A stretch of 64,000 bases of DNA from the NCBI RefSeq assembly GCF_021390335.1, contig NZ_JAJUXK010000001.1, positions 248,001 through 312,000 on the forward strand. The letters are read 5' to 3'. Numbering within the stretch: the stretch's first letter is position 1; every line of letters starts with the position of its first letter. Both the position numbers and the translations under genes were made by a program. Below are positions 17,109 through 26,266 of this stretch, one piece after another. Source of the DNA: Dyadobacter sp. CY343. Lineage in GTDB: Bacteria > Bacteroidota > Bacteroidia > Cytophagales > Spirosomataceae. Below the pieces are notes generated by a model. It was not told the origin of the DNA. It searched no databases and saw nothing but the letters and a program-made list of their open reading frames with translations.

Positions 17109-18263
17109 CTAATTTGACGCGGCCAGAATTTCTTTCAGGAATGTTTGTGTGTAACTTTTGACAGTAAAATATTTGCTCACATGTTCAATCCCTGCAATTG
17201 ACAGGCTGTTGTAAAGCGTTTCATCCTCTGCCAGCCTTCTGATTTGTGATGCCAATTCTTTCTCATCCCGAGAGTATAGTAATCCCGTTTTTTCAGCCTG
17301 TACAATTTCTATTGTTCCCGATGACGCAAATGCTACAACCGGAACACCGTACATCATACTTTCAATAGTAACGCGTCCCAAAGCTTCATTTTTTGCGCAC
17401 ATCAGAGATATGTCAAGATGCTTGTAGATTTCAGCAATATCCTTTGTAAAACCCTTAAACTTCACAACATCGGAAATATTTTCATTTGTCACATATTGCT
17501 GCAAGTTTTCGAAATACACTTCGGAACTTACATTCCCTATTACGTGAAGTTCAGCAGGAACGTTGGCTTTCTTTAATTCATGAATAGCTTTGATCGCAGT
17601 GAGTTGTTCCTTGGCAGGATCTATAATCCCCACTATTCCGATTACTATCCGGCCGGCAGGCTTGCTCCGCGGAGGGCTTACCTGATCTTCCTGTACAATA
17701 CCATTATAGAGAATGATCGTATCGCTTCTAATGTTCTGCTGAACTACTCTTCGCTCTCTGATGCTATTTGAAATGCAGATGATCTTGTGTGCTTTGTTCG
17801 CCCAGAATTGAAAGGATTTGTTGCCAAGCAAATATTTAAGACCGTAGTCTTCAAATACGAATTCCCTAATGTGCCACAGGTGCTTTTTTCCGGAAATCAA
17901 TGAAACCATTGCACCAATAAAAATCACTGATGAATTGCTATGGATTACATTGACCTTCCCTTTTAAAGCCAGAAAAGCAAGATAAATCGCCCAGGGAATG
18001 TTGTAACAAAACCGTTTTATGCTATGTAAAAGCTGAAACTTCTTTTCGATTTTATATACATCATTCGTAAAGGGAATAACGGTAAATCTGATACCGTGTT
18101 TGATCAGCTCGTCCGTGAATTCACTTTTTTCCTTACAGATAATCCACCAGTTAATCTGGTCTTTCAGGGTAATGATCAAAGTCAAAAGTGACCTGTTTGC
18201 ACCATACAACTGGCCGTAATGCGTGAATGACATGACGGTCGGTTTTCGGTTATTATCTTGCAT
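17109..18263 (-). CDS. Glycosyltransferase family 4
   Basis: A 384-residue GT-B enzyme. The acceptor half begins TVMSFTHYGQLYGANRSLLT, a start common in capsule GT4 enzymes, and contains VNVIHSNSSVIFIGAM. The donor half has IVIGIVGIIDPAKEQLTAI and LMCAKNEALGRVTIESMMYG with the EX7E pair, then VPVVAFASSGTIEIV. It is part of the same run as its neighbours (40-bp and 33-bp gaps) and probably adds one sugar in the cytoplasm. Confidence 0.9.
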   Translation of the reverse strand: MQDNNRKPTVMSFTHYGQLYGANRSLLTLIITLKDQINWWIICKEKSEFTDELIKHGIRFTVIPFTNDVYKIEKKFQLLHSIKRFCYNIPWAIYLAFLALKGKVNVIHSNSSVIFIGAMVSLISGKKHLWHIREFVFEDYGLKYLLGNKSFQFWANKAHKIICISNSIRERRVVQQNIRSDTIILYNGIVQEDQVSPPRSKPAGRIVIGIVGIIDPAKEQLTAIKAIHELKKANVPAELHVIGNVSSEVYFENLQQYVTNENISDVVKFKGFTKDIAEIYKHLDISLMCAKNEALGRVTIESMMYGVPVVAFASSGTIEIVQAEKTGLLYSRDEKELASQIRRLAEDETLYNSLSIAGIEHVSKYFTVKSYTQTFLKEILAASN

Positions 18264-18302
18264 CCGGTTTTAATTTTTGACTATTCACTTGAACTAATCC
18301 AG

Positions 18303-19016
18303 TTACTTCTTCTGCACTTTCCGGGCGACCAATATGAACGTACAGGCATCGCGGTCCTTGAAACGCTGCCGGGTCGTTTTATCAAACACGTAGATAAGCG
18401 GCTGCAATATTAGTGCAAGCAGCGGTCTCAGCGGCTTGGGAACGCGAAACGTAAATGCGTCCTGGAATAACTGAATACCCATGGCTGCGCGGCCGATAAT
18501 TCCTTTAAAATAGATCACTTCGAACCCTGAATCTGTCACGATCTTTTGCAGACCTGTCGAAGTCCAGCGCCAGAAATCTGTCGGGTCCGGGTGGAACATC
18601 CAATATCCGTGGGTACTTAATATCAGCATTCCGTCATCTTTCAATACCCTGCGTGCTTCGGATAAATAAAACAGCGGGTTGACCACGTGCTCCAGTGCCT
18701 GGGTTGACAAAACTACGTCCAGGTTTCCTTCCGGCAATGCGATAGTTCCTTCCGGGGTAATATGAATGTCTGCGATCTGGTTTGCGGGCAGATCAATACC
18801 AATATATTTATCAACAAATGGTGCGATCAGGGATTCATAGGGTTTGTTACCGCATCCGTAATCAGCCAGCACCAGCTTCACGGGACTTGGCGCAACAAAC
18901 TTTGCGATCACATCTTCAATGGCTTGTCTCAGCTGCCGCAGGTAATAATAGCGGGTCGCCATTCTTCCGAAAATGGAAGGATAAAGCCTGTCGATGCCGG
19001 GTTCTCTTACGTACAT
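18303..19016 (-). CDS. Class I SAM-dependent methyltransferase
   Basis: A 237-residue protein with the SAM-binding motif I LVLADYGCGNKPYESL near residues 48-64, YIGIDLP in motif II position, DVVLSTQALEHVVNPLFYL near 100-120, and VLKDDGMLILSTHG. It matches Methyltransf_11/25-type enzymes often found in polysaccharide loci. It may methylate a sugar of the repeat unit or act as chain-capping enzyme; the sequence does not decide. There is a hydrophobic stretch near the C-terminus (LRPLLALILQPLIYV) that may associate with the membrane. It lies 60 bp downstream of the TylF-like gene, so the locus carries two methyltransferases side by side. Confidence 0.85.
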   Translation of the reverse strand: MYVREPGIDRLYPSIFGRMATRYYYLRQLRQAIEDVIAKFVAPSPVKLVLADYGCGNKPYESLIAPFVDKYIGIDLPANQIADIHITPEGTIALPEGNLDVVLSTQALEHVVNPLFYLSEARRVLKDDGMLILSTHGYWMFHPDPTDFWRWTSTGLQKIVTDSGFEVIYFKGIIGRAAMGIQLFQDAFTFRVPKPLRPLLALILQPLIYVFDKTTRQRFKDRDACTFILVARKVQKK

Positions 19017-19076
19017 TGTATTTAATTTTAGTGATTATAGTTTGACCATTTCTTTAAGCGTATTAAATATTGTATC

Positions 19077-19823
19077 TCAACTTTTAATCGCGATTCTTCC
19101 AGTATAATCTATCCTGTTCAACAGAATACGGGTATTTTCAAAATATTCATCCACTGCCCGGCGGCAGCCTGCCCAATGTCCGTAATCATCAATTATCAAA
19201 ACGCCTGAGTGATTAAGCATCGGGTAAAGGAATTCCAGTTCATGCGCGGTTGACTCGTACCAGTCGGTATCCAGTCTCAACAATGCTATATTCTGCTGTG
19301 GTAACAGTGCAGGAATGGTATCTTCCACCTTGCCTTTCACATAATGCAGATTTTCCGCCGGATAACCGGTCAGCGCCATATTTGCCTTTACATCTTCCAG
19401 AGTTGCAAGGCACCAAACGGATGTTTCTTTATTCGCTTCTGCTTCCTTCATCAGTATTGTCGCAGCATCACCTTTGAAGGTTACATCGTCGCCGGTCGGG
19501 TCGGACATGCCTTCAAATGTATCATAGAGATAGATCTGCCGATCTGTTTGCCCCAGTTTTGCCAGTGTCAGTGCGATCATCATTGAGCTGCCACCCCGCC
19601 AAACGCCGCATTCCACAAAATTGCCAGGGATATTGTATTTAACGATATACCTGACAGCCTGATACAGGGAGTACATCCGCTCAATAGTTGTCATCGTGTA
19701 GGGCCTAGACTTTTCATAAAGATCCATAAACACACTATCATCAATGAACTGCTCCTCGGCCTTCACTTCCAGGCGGGATAACTTCAAGCCAAAAGGCTTA
19801 AAAAAGATTGAATTGATCGACAT
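19077..19823 (-). CDS. TylF/MycF-family O-methyltransferase
   Basis: A 248-residue protein matching the TylF (macrocin O-methyltransferase) family: MTTIERMYSLYQAVRYIV, NFVECGVWRGGSSMMIAL for SAM binding, LYDTFEGMSDPTGDDV, LLRLDTDWYESTAHELEFLY, and IDDYGHWAGCRRAVDEYF carrying metal-binding Asp residues. In antibiotic pathways these enzymes methylate sugar hydroxyls; here the probable target is a hydroxyl of a repeat-unit sugar, possibly the CDP-derived deoxysugar made by the upstream genes. That assignment is inference. The gene is followed closely by a second methyltransferase. Confidence 0.87.
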   Translation of the reverse strand: MSINSIFFKPFGLKLSRLEVKAEEQFIDDSVFMDLYEKSRPYTMTTIERMYSLYQAVRYIVKYNIPGNFVECGVWRGGSSMMIALTLAKLGQTDRQIYLYDTFEGMSDPTGDDVTFKGDAATILMKEAEANKETSVWCLATLEDVKANMALTGYPAENLHYVKGKVEDTIPALLPQQNIALLRLDTDWYESTAHELEFLYPMLNHSGVLIIDDYGHWAGCRRAVDEYFENTRILLNRIDYTGRIAIKS

Positions 19824-19927
19824 AACAAAACCTTTAAATGTTAGAAATAATTAGAACTGCACGAATGAATTGCGATTCTGAAACAACTAATACTATATTT
19901 TCAAGGTCTGTCGAGTAAATCAATCTG

Positions 19928-21379
19928 CTAGATACTGCTGCGTTTGGTAAGCTTGTCTGTAATTGTTTTTAATTGTTTTAAATGAAATAATCCGAAAAGA
20001 ATACCCGTAATAGCCCCCTTGCAGCCAAGCGAGATCACCTTCCCGAAGGGTGATACATCTGATCCAAATATAGCCTGATAGGCGAAAAGTGACAGGATCA
20101 GGACAATTGCAAAAGGTAATTGTGTAAATAGGGGCTTTAAAAAATTGATAAATGATTCTTTTAATAGTTTGTTGATCAGTATGTAAAATATCACAACAAA
20201 GTTGATGAAAAAAGCGAAAGACAGTGTAAATGCGACTGCATTAAGCGATTCAAAGTAGATTACACCGGTCAGAATACAGGAAATGATTGTCAATGCACTG
20301 AACAACCCTAGTTTGAACAGAACATCCGTTCTCCCGATAGCCTGGAAAATGGCGCCTGCGCTGGAAGTAATGATCTGAATCCAGATCGTCACACTAAAAA
20401 TTCTGAGTACAGGGATCACAGAGAGCCACTTGGCGCCAAGTAAAATGGTGATGATTTCGTCCGACGCAAAGAAGATGAGTATCGACACGGGCACGCCTAA
20501 AAGTGCCAATATGTTAACGAGCTTCACATATTCTTCAAAAATCACTTTGGGCTGATCCCTGAACCGTGCCAGAACAGGATGAAGAACCGGGGTAATCACG
20601 TGGGTAAGGTTCTGTACCGGGTACATCATCAGCTGGTACGACTGGTTGTAGATCCCAAGAACCTGATTTCCCATATATTTCCCAATGAGGATATTATCCA
20701 GGTTTCTTGAAAAATAATTGATAAAATTGAAAGCGAACTGAAAAAACGAATACCGCGCAATCTTTCTGAAACCGTCCAGGCCAAAACCTTTTTCAATCTT
20801 AAAACGCGAGAAATGCAGATAAAGGAAAAATACGATGATACTCGTAAGGATTGATCTCCATACGATCGAATAATAGCTCCATCCCATTTTCGCGAGAATA
20901 ATCACGCACACACCGGTCAGGATAGCGACTGAAACCTCGATCGTTCCCAACAGTTTGAATGTCTTTTCCTTGGCCAGCAGGTTTTTTGGTACAACTGATA
21001 GCGAGCTAAAGAACACGCTGATGGAAAGAAGCTGCCCGATCGGAATGTATTTTTCACTTTCGAAATACCAGGCTATTCCGTAAGAAAGCCCAAAGAACGA
21101 GATAGCAAGTGTTGCGCTTAGTAACACACTTAGCTTAAAAATATCTGAGATATCCTTTTTGGTAAGATCCTGGTTCTGAATAATCGCTACTCCGATTCCA
21201 ATATCACTAAGAATGTAAAAGAATGAGATAAAGACAGTAACGATGCCGAGCGTGCCATATTCACTTGGTGAAAGCAGCCGCGCAAGCACGGAATTAATGC
21301 CCAGACCGATAAGTATGTTACTATACTTGGCCAGGAATACAGCAAGAGTCCCTCTCTTAATCTCCTGTTGAACTCCCAT
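19928..21379 (-). CDS. Wzx-like polysaccharide flippase (MOP superfamily)
   Basis: A 483-residue membrane protein with about 12-14 hydrophobic segments. It begins VQQEIKRGTLAVFLAKYSN and has LARLLSPSEYGTLGIVTVF, the common start of lipopolysaccharide-type flippases, then SRNLDNILIGKYMGNQVLGI in the middle, a hallmark of this subfamily. It should move the completed lipid-linked repeat unit across the inner membrane before polymerisation. Its start codon shares one base with the stop of the upstream GT2 (TAATG), so translation is coupled. The coding DNA looks A+T-rich, as is common for flippase and polymerase genes. Confidence 0.92.
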   Translation of the reverse strand: MGVQQEIKRGTLAVFLAKYSNILIGLGINSVLARLLSPSEYGTLGIVTVFISFFYILSDIGIGVAIIQNQDLTKKDISDIFKLSVLLSATLAISFFGLSYGIAWYFESEKYIPIGQLLSISVFFSSLSVVPKNLLAKEKTFKLLGTIEVSVAILTGVCVIILAKMGWSYYSIVWRSILTSIIVFFLYLHFSRFKIEKGFGLDGFRKIARYSFFQFAFNFINYFSRNLDNILIGKYMGNQVLGIYNQSYQLMMYPVQNLTHVITPVLHPVLARFRDQPKVIFEEYVKLVNILALLGVPVSILIFFASDEIITILLGAKWLSVIPVLRIFSVTIWIQIITSSAGAIFQAIGRTDVLFKLGLFSALTIISCILTGVIYFESLNAVAFTLSFAFFINFVVIFYILINKLLKESFINFLKPLFTQLPFAIVLILSLFAYQAIFGSDVSPFGKVISLGCKGAITGILFGLFHLKQLKTITDKLTKRSSI

Positions 21380-22305
21380 TATGCTTCAAATTTTTGTTTA
21401 ATCTTGATGATCAGGATCAGGAAAGGGAAAAACAGCGAGAAAAGGGTACTTGCGTTTTTTGCAAAAGCAATATTGAAAAACGCATTCCGGTAAGCAGTTG
21501 CGCCAAGTGATTTGTACATGGTCAGACGCCAGAACTGCATATTGATCAACGACGATTCGAGTTTGAAACGCAACCCGGAAGAAATCGGCAGCTTTTTATA
21601 ATTGTCAAAGAAATCATTGATCAGCCCGTCCTTTCCATAACCCCAATCTTTCTTTTTGACCGGCTGGACCACGCGAACCGGGAACTCTGTAACCAGGTAA
21701 GTCGTGCCTTTCATGCAGGAAATGCCGGCGAAAAAGATGTAAGGGTAGAGGTTGTCAACCTTAGCCTGATGATATGCTTCAAACAAACCTGCTCTTTTAA
21801 AGATCAGTCCGCTCATTTGATGTGCTTTCCACGCACATCTGAACATGGTAGCATTACCCGGCAGGAACTTTTTGACCGGCCCTATCGGGTCTCTTGATTC
21901 CGAAACAAGCTCATTATCAATGCTTACAGGGACATAATTGGGTACAATATAAGCCGTTTTGGGATCGGCTTCGATAATATTCAGACAACTGGACAGATAT
22001 TCGAGGGATATATAGTCATCATCACCCAAAAACATCACATATTCTGACGTCGCTTTTTCAAGCACGAAAAGCACATTGGCTTTCAAACCAATATTCTCTC
22101 TTTGTCTGTAAAAATCGATATTGATTTTGCCCAGTTCCTTAAATTCGCTTACTTTTTCGAAGGTATCGTCGGGAGAACAGTTATCAGAGACAACCAGGCG
22201 AACCTTGTCAGTAAATCCTCCCTGCCCGACCATTTCCGCAAGCATTTCCAGATTCTTCATCAGGAATTCGGAGCGGTTGTATGTTGGAATTAGTACGCTG
22301 AGCAT
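21379..22305 (-). CDS. Glycosyltransferase family 2
   Basis: A 308-residue GT-A enzyme with LSVLIPTYNRSEFLMKNLEM at the N-terminus, RLVVSDNCSPDDTFEKV, and EYVMFLGDDDYISLEYL carrying the DxD motif. The C-terminal part is basic and hydrophobic (FSLFFPFLILIIKIKQKF), suggesting peripheral attachment to the membrane. It follows the CDP-sugar genes directly, so it might transfer that deoxysugar; this is inference. It shares a base with the flippase gene downstream and lies 53 bp after the SDR gene. Confidence 0.88.
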   Translation of the reverse strand: MLSVLIPTYNRSEFLMKNLEMLAEMVGQGGFTDKVRLVVSDNCSPDDTFEKVSEFKELGKINIDFYRQRENIGLKANVLFVLEKATSEYVMFLGDDDYISLEYLSSCLNIIEADPKTAYIVPNYVPVSIDNELVSESRDPIGPVKKFLPGNATMFRCAWKAHQMSGLIFKRAGLFEAYHQAKVDNLYPYIFFAGISCMKGTTYLVTEFPVRVVQPVKKKDWGYGKDGLINDFFDNYKKLPISSGLRFKLESSLINMQFWRLTMYKSLGATAYRNAFFNIAFAKNASTLFSLFFPFLILIIKIKQKFEA

Positions 22306-22358
22306 AATATAACGTAGTGTGGATATTGTTTGTCGCGTAGCCCGGGGCTAACGCTGTT

Positions 22359-23252
22359 TCAATTATCTAAATATTCGCCGATGCTGTCCACAATGGAAAT
22401 GGCGGGTTTCCAGTCCGGAAACTGGCTTCTAATCTTTTCTGAATCAAGTTCAAGATATTTCATCGTCTCGTCGTACCTCTGAAGGCTGGCCGGTGTAATG
22501 GAATTACCAGCGTCAAGCTCCTTATAAATCGTTTCGATGATATCCCTGACCAGCCTTGTTTCATAGCAGGGGACATTGTAGATCCCTGAACTTGCCTCCA
22601 ACGACGTGATCAACAAGCGCAAAAGCGCTGCCACATCCTTCATATGAATATATTGCCTTGTCTGATAGCCGCTGGTCAGCTTAGGTACTTCCTTGTTAAT
22701 CAGCGCATTGACCAGATAAGGAATCAAGCGATTCGGATTCTCACCTTTTCCGTATATAGTCGGCAGTATCAAATGAAGGTAGCGGATGTTCAGGTTGGCA
22801 CTGTTGAAGAAACGGGATAGCATTCGTTTCGAGACACAGTAATTGTTGGGTACCGGCAGTGTTGAGGTTAGCACATCCTGCTCGTTATAAGCTTTTTGCA
22901 CGCCGTTATTTCCTATTTCCGCATAAGAACCAAAAGTAATGTAGGTTCCTTTGAATGCGTGAGTATTCAGGAATAAAGCGATCTCCAATGGAAGATAGGT
23001 ATTCAGTTCATACACGTGCGCTTCGCCTTGCCCAGCCTGTATACCACTTCCTGCACAGTAAATAACCGTATTGAAATCAAGAAGCTGATCAAGATCCAAT
23101 TTCTGCTTGGGGTAATCGAAACTGACATGATTTTGCAGCCGGTTGTGATTGTGCCTGCTGTACCCGACAAGTTCATGATCTGCTGACAGGTCTTTGACGA
23201 GGTAGGTGGCAAGAAATGAATCGCTGCCTATGATCGCAATCTTATCTGGCAT
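22359..23252 (-). CDS. NAD(P)-dependent SDR, probable CDP-4-keto-6-deoxyhexose reductase/epimerase
   Basis: A 297-residue extended SDR with an N-terminal nucleotide-binding strand (IAIIGSDSFLATYLVKDL; the glycine motif is relaxed), VIYCAGSGIQAGQGEAH, and a Y-x3-K pair in NNYCVSKRML. Its start lies inside the end of rfbG (11-bp overlap), a strong sign of a shared pathway. RfbG makes CDP-4-keto-6-deoxyglucose; an adjacent SDR usually reduces the 4-keto group, giving CDP-6-deoxyhexose, or CDP-abequose/paratose when RfbH has first removed O-3. No RfbH is seen in this window, so a 6-deoxyhexose is the simpler prediction. Stereochemistry cannot be read. Confidence 0.75.
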   Translation of the reverse strand: MPDKIAIIGSDSFLATYLVKDLSADHELVGYSRHNHNRLQNHVSFDYPKQKLDLDQLLDFNTVIYCAGSGIQAGQGEAHVYELNTYLPLEIALFLNTHAFKGTYITFGSYAEIGNNGVQKAYNEQDVLTSTLPVPNNYCVSKRMLSRFFNSANLNIRYLHLILPTIYGKGENPNRLIPYLVNALINKEVPKLTSGYQTRQYIHMKDVAALLRLLITSLEASSGIYNVPCYETRLVRDIIETIYKELDAGNSITPASLQRYDETMKYLELDSEKIRSQFPDWKPAISIVDSIGEYLDN

Positions 23253-24321
23253 ATTCTAGGATTGTCTCTCTTGTTACTTTTGCAGCTTCGCTTTGTGAGA
23301 TTGAGAATGCTTTGTACCATTCCAGCGTGATCGCAATTGCTTTTTTTGCATTGTATTTGGGCTTCCAGCCCAGTTCATTAATCGCCTTGCTGATATCCAG
23401 TTTGAGCAAACCAGCTTCGTGGGGCTGGCCGGTCATCATCTTGCTTTCGTAAGATCCCGCGCCCCAGTATTGAATCGCTTGCTGAACAAGCTCCTCAACT
23501 GTCAGATTATCCTCTGCGAACGGACCGAAATTATAGCTCTGACTATAAAGGCCAGGATTTTCTGCAAGTCTGGTGCCCAGGTGTAAATATCCTGCGACCG
23601 GTTCAAGTGCATGCTGCCACGGCCTAACCGAAAAGGGGTTTCTGACATGGATCGCTTCATCTTTTTGAAGTGCCCGAATCACGTCGGGTATAATGCGGTC
23701 TTTTGACCAGTCTCCGCCTCCGATCACATTTCCCGCTCTTGCACTCGCTATTCCTTTTTTGTGTTCAGAAAAATGAGCCGGGTTGAAAAATGAGTTTCGG
23801 TAAGAGCTGATTACGATCTCGGCACAAGCTTTACTCGCGCTATACGGGTCGTAGCCGCCGAGGCGGTCGTTTTCCCGGTAAGGATAGTGCCACTCGTTGT
23901 TTTCATAAACCTTGTCAGTTGTAATCAAAACCACGCAACACGCATTTTGAAGCGCCCTCGCTGCATCAAGCAGGTTGGCGGTACCAATTGCATTTACCTC
24001 AAAAGTTTCCGAAGGTATCTGGTAAGAAAGCCGTACGAGCGGCTGAGCGGCGAGGTGAAATATAAAATCGGGCTGGAAGCTGTTTACTTCTGAGATCAGC
24101 CTGTCTCTGTCACGAATATCGGCGATCACCGAGTTGCAAAGCTGATCACCGTCAATACAATTGTAAAGGTCTGTCGCATTTAGCGGAGCCAATGCATACC
24201 CTTTAACCTCCGCTCCCAGAATGTTCAGCCATTGCAGCATCCAAGCTCCTTTGAAACCGGTATGTCCGGTCAAAAAAACACGTTTGCCTTTATAGTATTC
24301 ACTTAGGTGTTTGTAATTCAT
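23242..24321 (-). CDS. rfbG: CDP-glucose 4,6-dehydratase
   Basis: Converts CDP-glucose to CDP-4-dehydro-6-deoxyglucose. From the ATG at 24321 the protein has 359 residues, the usual RfbG length; an in-frame ATG at 24366 lies inside rfbF and is unlikely. It has RVFLTGHTGFKGAWMLQWL near the N-terminus (the TGHTGFKG Rossmann motif of this group), LAAQPLVRLSYQIPSETF, ITTDKVYENNEWHYPYRE with the catalytic Thr-Asp-Lys, YDPYSASKACAEIV with the Y-x3-K pair, and RAGNVIGGGDWSKDRIIPD. These are diagnostic of CDP-glucose dehydratase. It lies 8 bp after rfbF and overlaps the SDR gene downstream by 11 bp. Confidence 0.95.
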   Translation of the reverse strand: MNYKHLSEYYKGKRVFLTGHTGFKGAWMLQWLNILGAEVKGYALAPLNATDLYNCIDGDQLCNSVIADIRDRDRLISEVNSFQPDFIFHLAAQPLVRLSYQIPSETFEVNAIGTANLLDAARALQNACCVVLITTDKVYENNEWHYPYRENDRLGGYDPYSASKACAEIVISSYRNSFFNPAHFSEHKKGIASARAGNVIGGGDWSKDRIIPDVIRALQKDEAIHVRNPFSVRPWQHALEPVAGYLHLGTRLAENPGLYSQSYNFGPFAEDNLTVEELVQQAIQYWGAGSYESKMMTGQPHEAGLLKLDISKAINELGWKPKYNAKKAIAITLEWYKAFSISQSEAAKVTRETILEYAR

Positions 24322-24329
24322 ATTCGGGA

Positions 24330-25103
24330 TCACCAGTTTTTCCAGGGAGCTTTCCCGGAATTCCATAAATTTTCAAGCTCCTGTTTGTCCCGCAGCGTGT
24401 CCATGGGTTTCCAGAAACCGCTATGTCTGTACGCCACCATCTTATTATCAGCAGCTATATTTTCAAGGGGATCTTTTTCAAAAACAGTGCTGTCAGCTGA
24501 AATATAGTCCAATACCTGTGGCTCGCACACGAAGAAGCCTCCATTGATCCAGGAACCGTCGCCTTTCGGCTTCTCCATAAATGAAAGAACATCATCATTC
24601 GTTTCGGATATATTAAGAGCCCCGAAGCGACCAGACGGCTGTACCGCAGTAACGGTTAGCAGCTTTTTGTTTTCCTGATGAAATTTCACCAACTCAGCTA
24701 TATTCACATTTCCTACGCCATCACCGTAAGTCAGGAGGAAAGGCTCATTATTGAGATATTGTTGTACTCTTTTTACCCTTCCGCCGGTCATCGTGTCATG
24801 GCCGGTATCAACCAGCGTGACTTTCCACGGTTCTGCCTGAGAGTTATGTATTTCCATCCTGTTTTCCTTCATGTCAAACGTGACGTCTGACTGGTGAAGA
24901 AAATAGTTGGCGAAATATTCTTTGATCACATAACCCCTGTAACCCAGACATATAACGAATTCGTTAAAGCCGTGCGAAGCGTAAATCTTCATGATGTGCC
25001 AGAGAATCGGGCTCCCGCCAATCTCGACCATCGGTTTCGGCTTTAAAACTGTTTCTTCCGAGAGGCGCGTACCAAGCCCACCAGCTAACAAAACTACTTT
25101 CAT
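24330..25103 (-). CDS. rfbF: Glucose-1-phosphate cytidylyltransferase
   Basis: Makes CDP-glucose from CTP and glucose 1-phosphate. The ATG at 25103 gives 257 residues, the normal length, and starts exactly at MKVVLLAGGLGTRLSEETVL; the ATG at 25148 would add 15 unrelated residues. Diagnostic blocks are KPKPMVEIGGSPILWHIMK, VICLGYRGYVIKEYFANYF, VTLVDTGHDTMTGGRVKRV, LLTYGDGVGNVNI, SWINGGFFVCEPQVLDYI and GFWKPMDTLRDKQELENLW. It is the first enzyme of the CDP-sugar branch, directly followed by rfbG and an SDR. Confidence 0.96.
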   Translation of the reverse strand: MKVVLLAGGLGTRLSEETVLKPKPMVEIGGSPILWHIMKIYASHGFNEFVICLGYRGYVIKEYFANYFLHQSDVTFDMKENRMEIHNSQAEPWKVTLVDTGHDTMTGGRVKRVQQYLNNEPFLLTYGDGVGNVNIAELVKFHQENKKLLTVTAVQPSGRFGALNISETNDDVLSFMEKPKGDGSWINGGFFVCEPQVLDYISADSTVFEKDPLENIAADNKMVAYRHSGFWKPMDTLRDKQELENLWNSGKAPWKNW

Positions 25104-25164
25104 ATTAGAATTGAATTGTCGAAGATGTTTAAAACTATTTGCCTCCAACCGGAGACGAGATATA

Positions 25165-26238
25165 CTAGCGAAGGAGCTTCAAATGAAGCTTTTCCCTTAC
25201 AAGCATGATATATGCAAGCATGAGGAAAACAGCAAATACGGCAAAGAGCAGGGCAATTGCAACCCTGTTCGGACTGCTTGGATTGAGCGGGACTTTCGTA
25301 GGTTCAAGTACTTTAAAAACCGGCCGCTCCTCTTTTACCTTAATTTTAGCCTGTTCCAGTTTCACAACCAGGTCAGAATATATGGACTGAGCGAGCGTAT
25401 AATCAGATTGCAATCGCTGTTCCTCGATCCTCGCGACATTCAGAAAAGCATTACGGTTTCTGTCTCTGTAACTTTGCAAAGCGTATTCAGCATTTCTGAC
25501 TCTGGTTTTCGATTCGTTGACGCGGGACGACAAAAAAGCCAGTTGCTGTTTTAGTTTGGCGGTCCTGAAATCTTCAACATAGTCCACCAAATAAATGCGC
25601 GAAGCTTCCACCAAAACTGCGGCCACTACCGGATCCGGCAATTCCGATTCAATCGAAATTAGTCCGTTCTTTTGCTCGATAGAAGCACTTACTAGGCTTT
25701 TGGCACCTGATATCAATCCTTGTTCCTGACTGGAATAGTTCAGGATGCCGCCGCCTTCGAAAGTAACTTTCGGTACTGCCTTGGTACTGGCTGGCGCTGG
25801 TTTTGAAAATGAGAAAAAGGACTTTACTCTGGACATGAAACTAACTGTTGTGTCACGCCTGAGGTAGTCTTTCAGAGTTGCAAATTTTTGTCCTGACTCG
25901 GTAGTAATAGGTTGTTTTACGAGATATTCACCAAAGCTGGTGCTCTGCAGGACGTTCGGGTACAGATCAGGCGTAAGATTACCGGTACCCTCTGTTGAGC
26001 TGCCACCTACGGCAAGACTGAAAAAAGAGGATCGGCCGCTGCTGTATTCAGGTAAAAGAATGGTTGACGCGGTGTATTTTTTGGTAATTAAAAAACTGGC
26101 GAAATACCCCAAGATAACAGCGATAAACCCGGTTAAAATCAGGAGAATAATATACCTTTTAAAGAAACCGATAATGTCGCTCAAATGAATTTCGAACGCG
26201 GGCTCGTAAGTCTTAGTAGGTGAGAATTGTTGAGACAT
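25165..26238 (-). CDS. Wzz-like chain-length determinant / polysaccharide co-polymerase
   Basis: A 357-residue inner-membrane protein with the two-helix layout of the Wzz family: a first membrane segment near residues 33-54 (ILLILTGFIAVILGYFASF) and a second near 327-347 (VAIALLFAVFAVFLMLAYIM), with a long periplasmic part rich in coiled coil (residues about 205-300). The conserved proline-containing block before the second helix is present (VLEPTKVPLNPSSPNR). It sets chain length or bridges polymerase and export channel. No tyrosine-kinase domain follows the second helix, so any BY-kinase must be encoded elsewhere or be absent. It lies 28 bp after the export gene. Confidence 0.9.
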   Translation of the reverse strand: MSQQFSPTKTYEPAFEIHLSDIIGFFKRYIILLILTGFIAVILGYFASFLITKKYTASTILLPEYSSGRSSFFSLAVGGSSTEGTGNLTPDLYPNVLQSTSFGEYLVKQPITTESGQKFATLKDYLRRDTTVSFMSRVKSFFSFSKPAPASTKAVPKVTFEGGGILNYSSQEQGLISGAKSLVSASIEQKNGLISIESELPDPVVAAVLVEASRIYLVDYVEDFRTAKLKQQLAFLSSRVNESKTRVRNAEYALQSYRDRNRNAFLNVARIEEQRLQSDYTLAQSIYSDLVVKLEQAKIKVKEERPVFKVLEPTKVPLNPSSPNRVAIALLFAVFAVFLMLAYIMLVREKLHLKLLR

Positions 26239-26266
26239 ATTCTACGCTAAGTGTGATTTGATTGTA

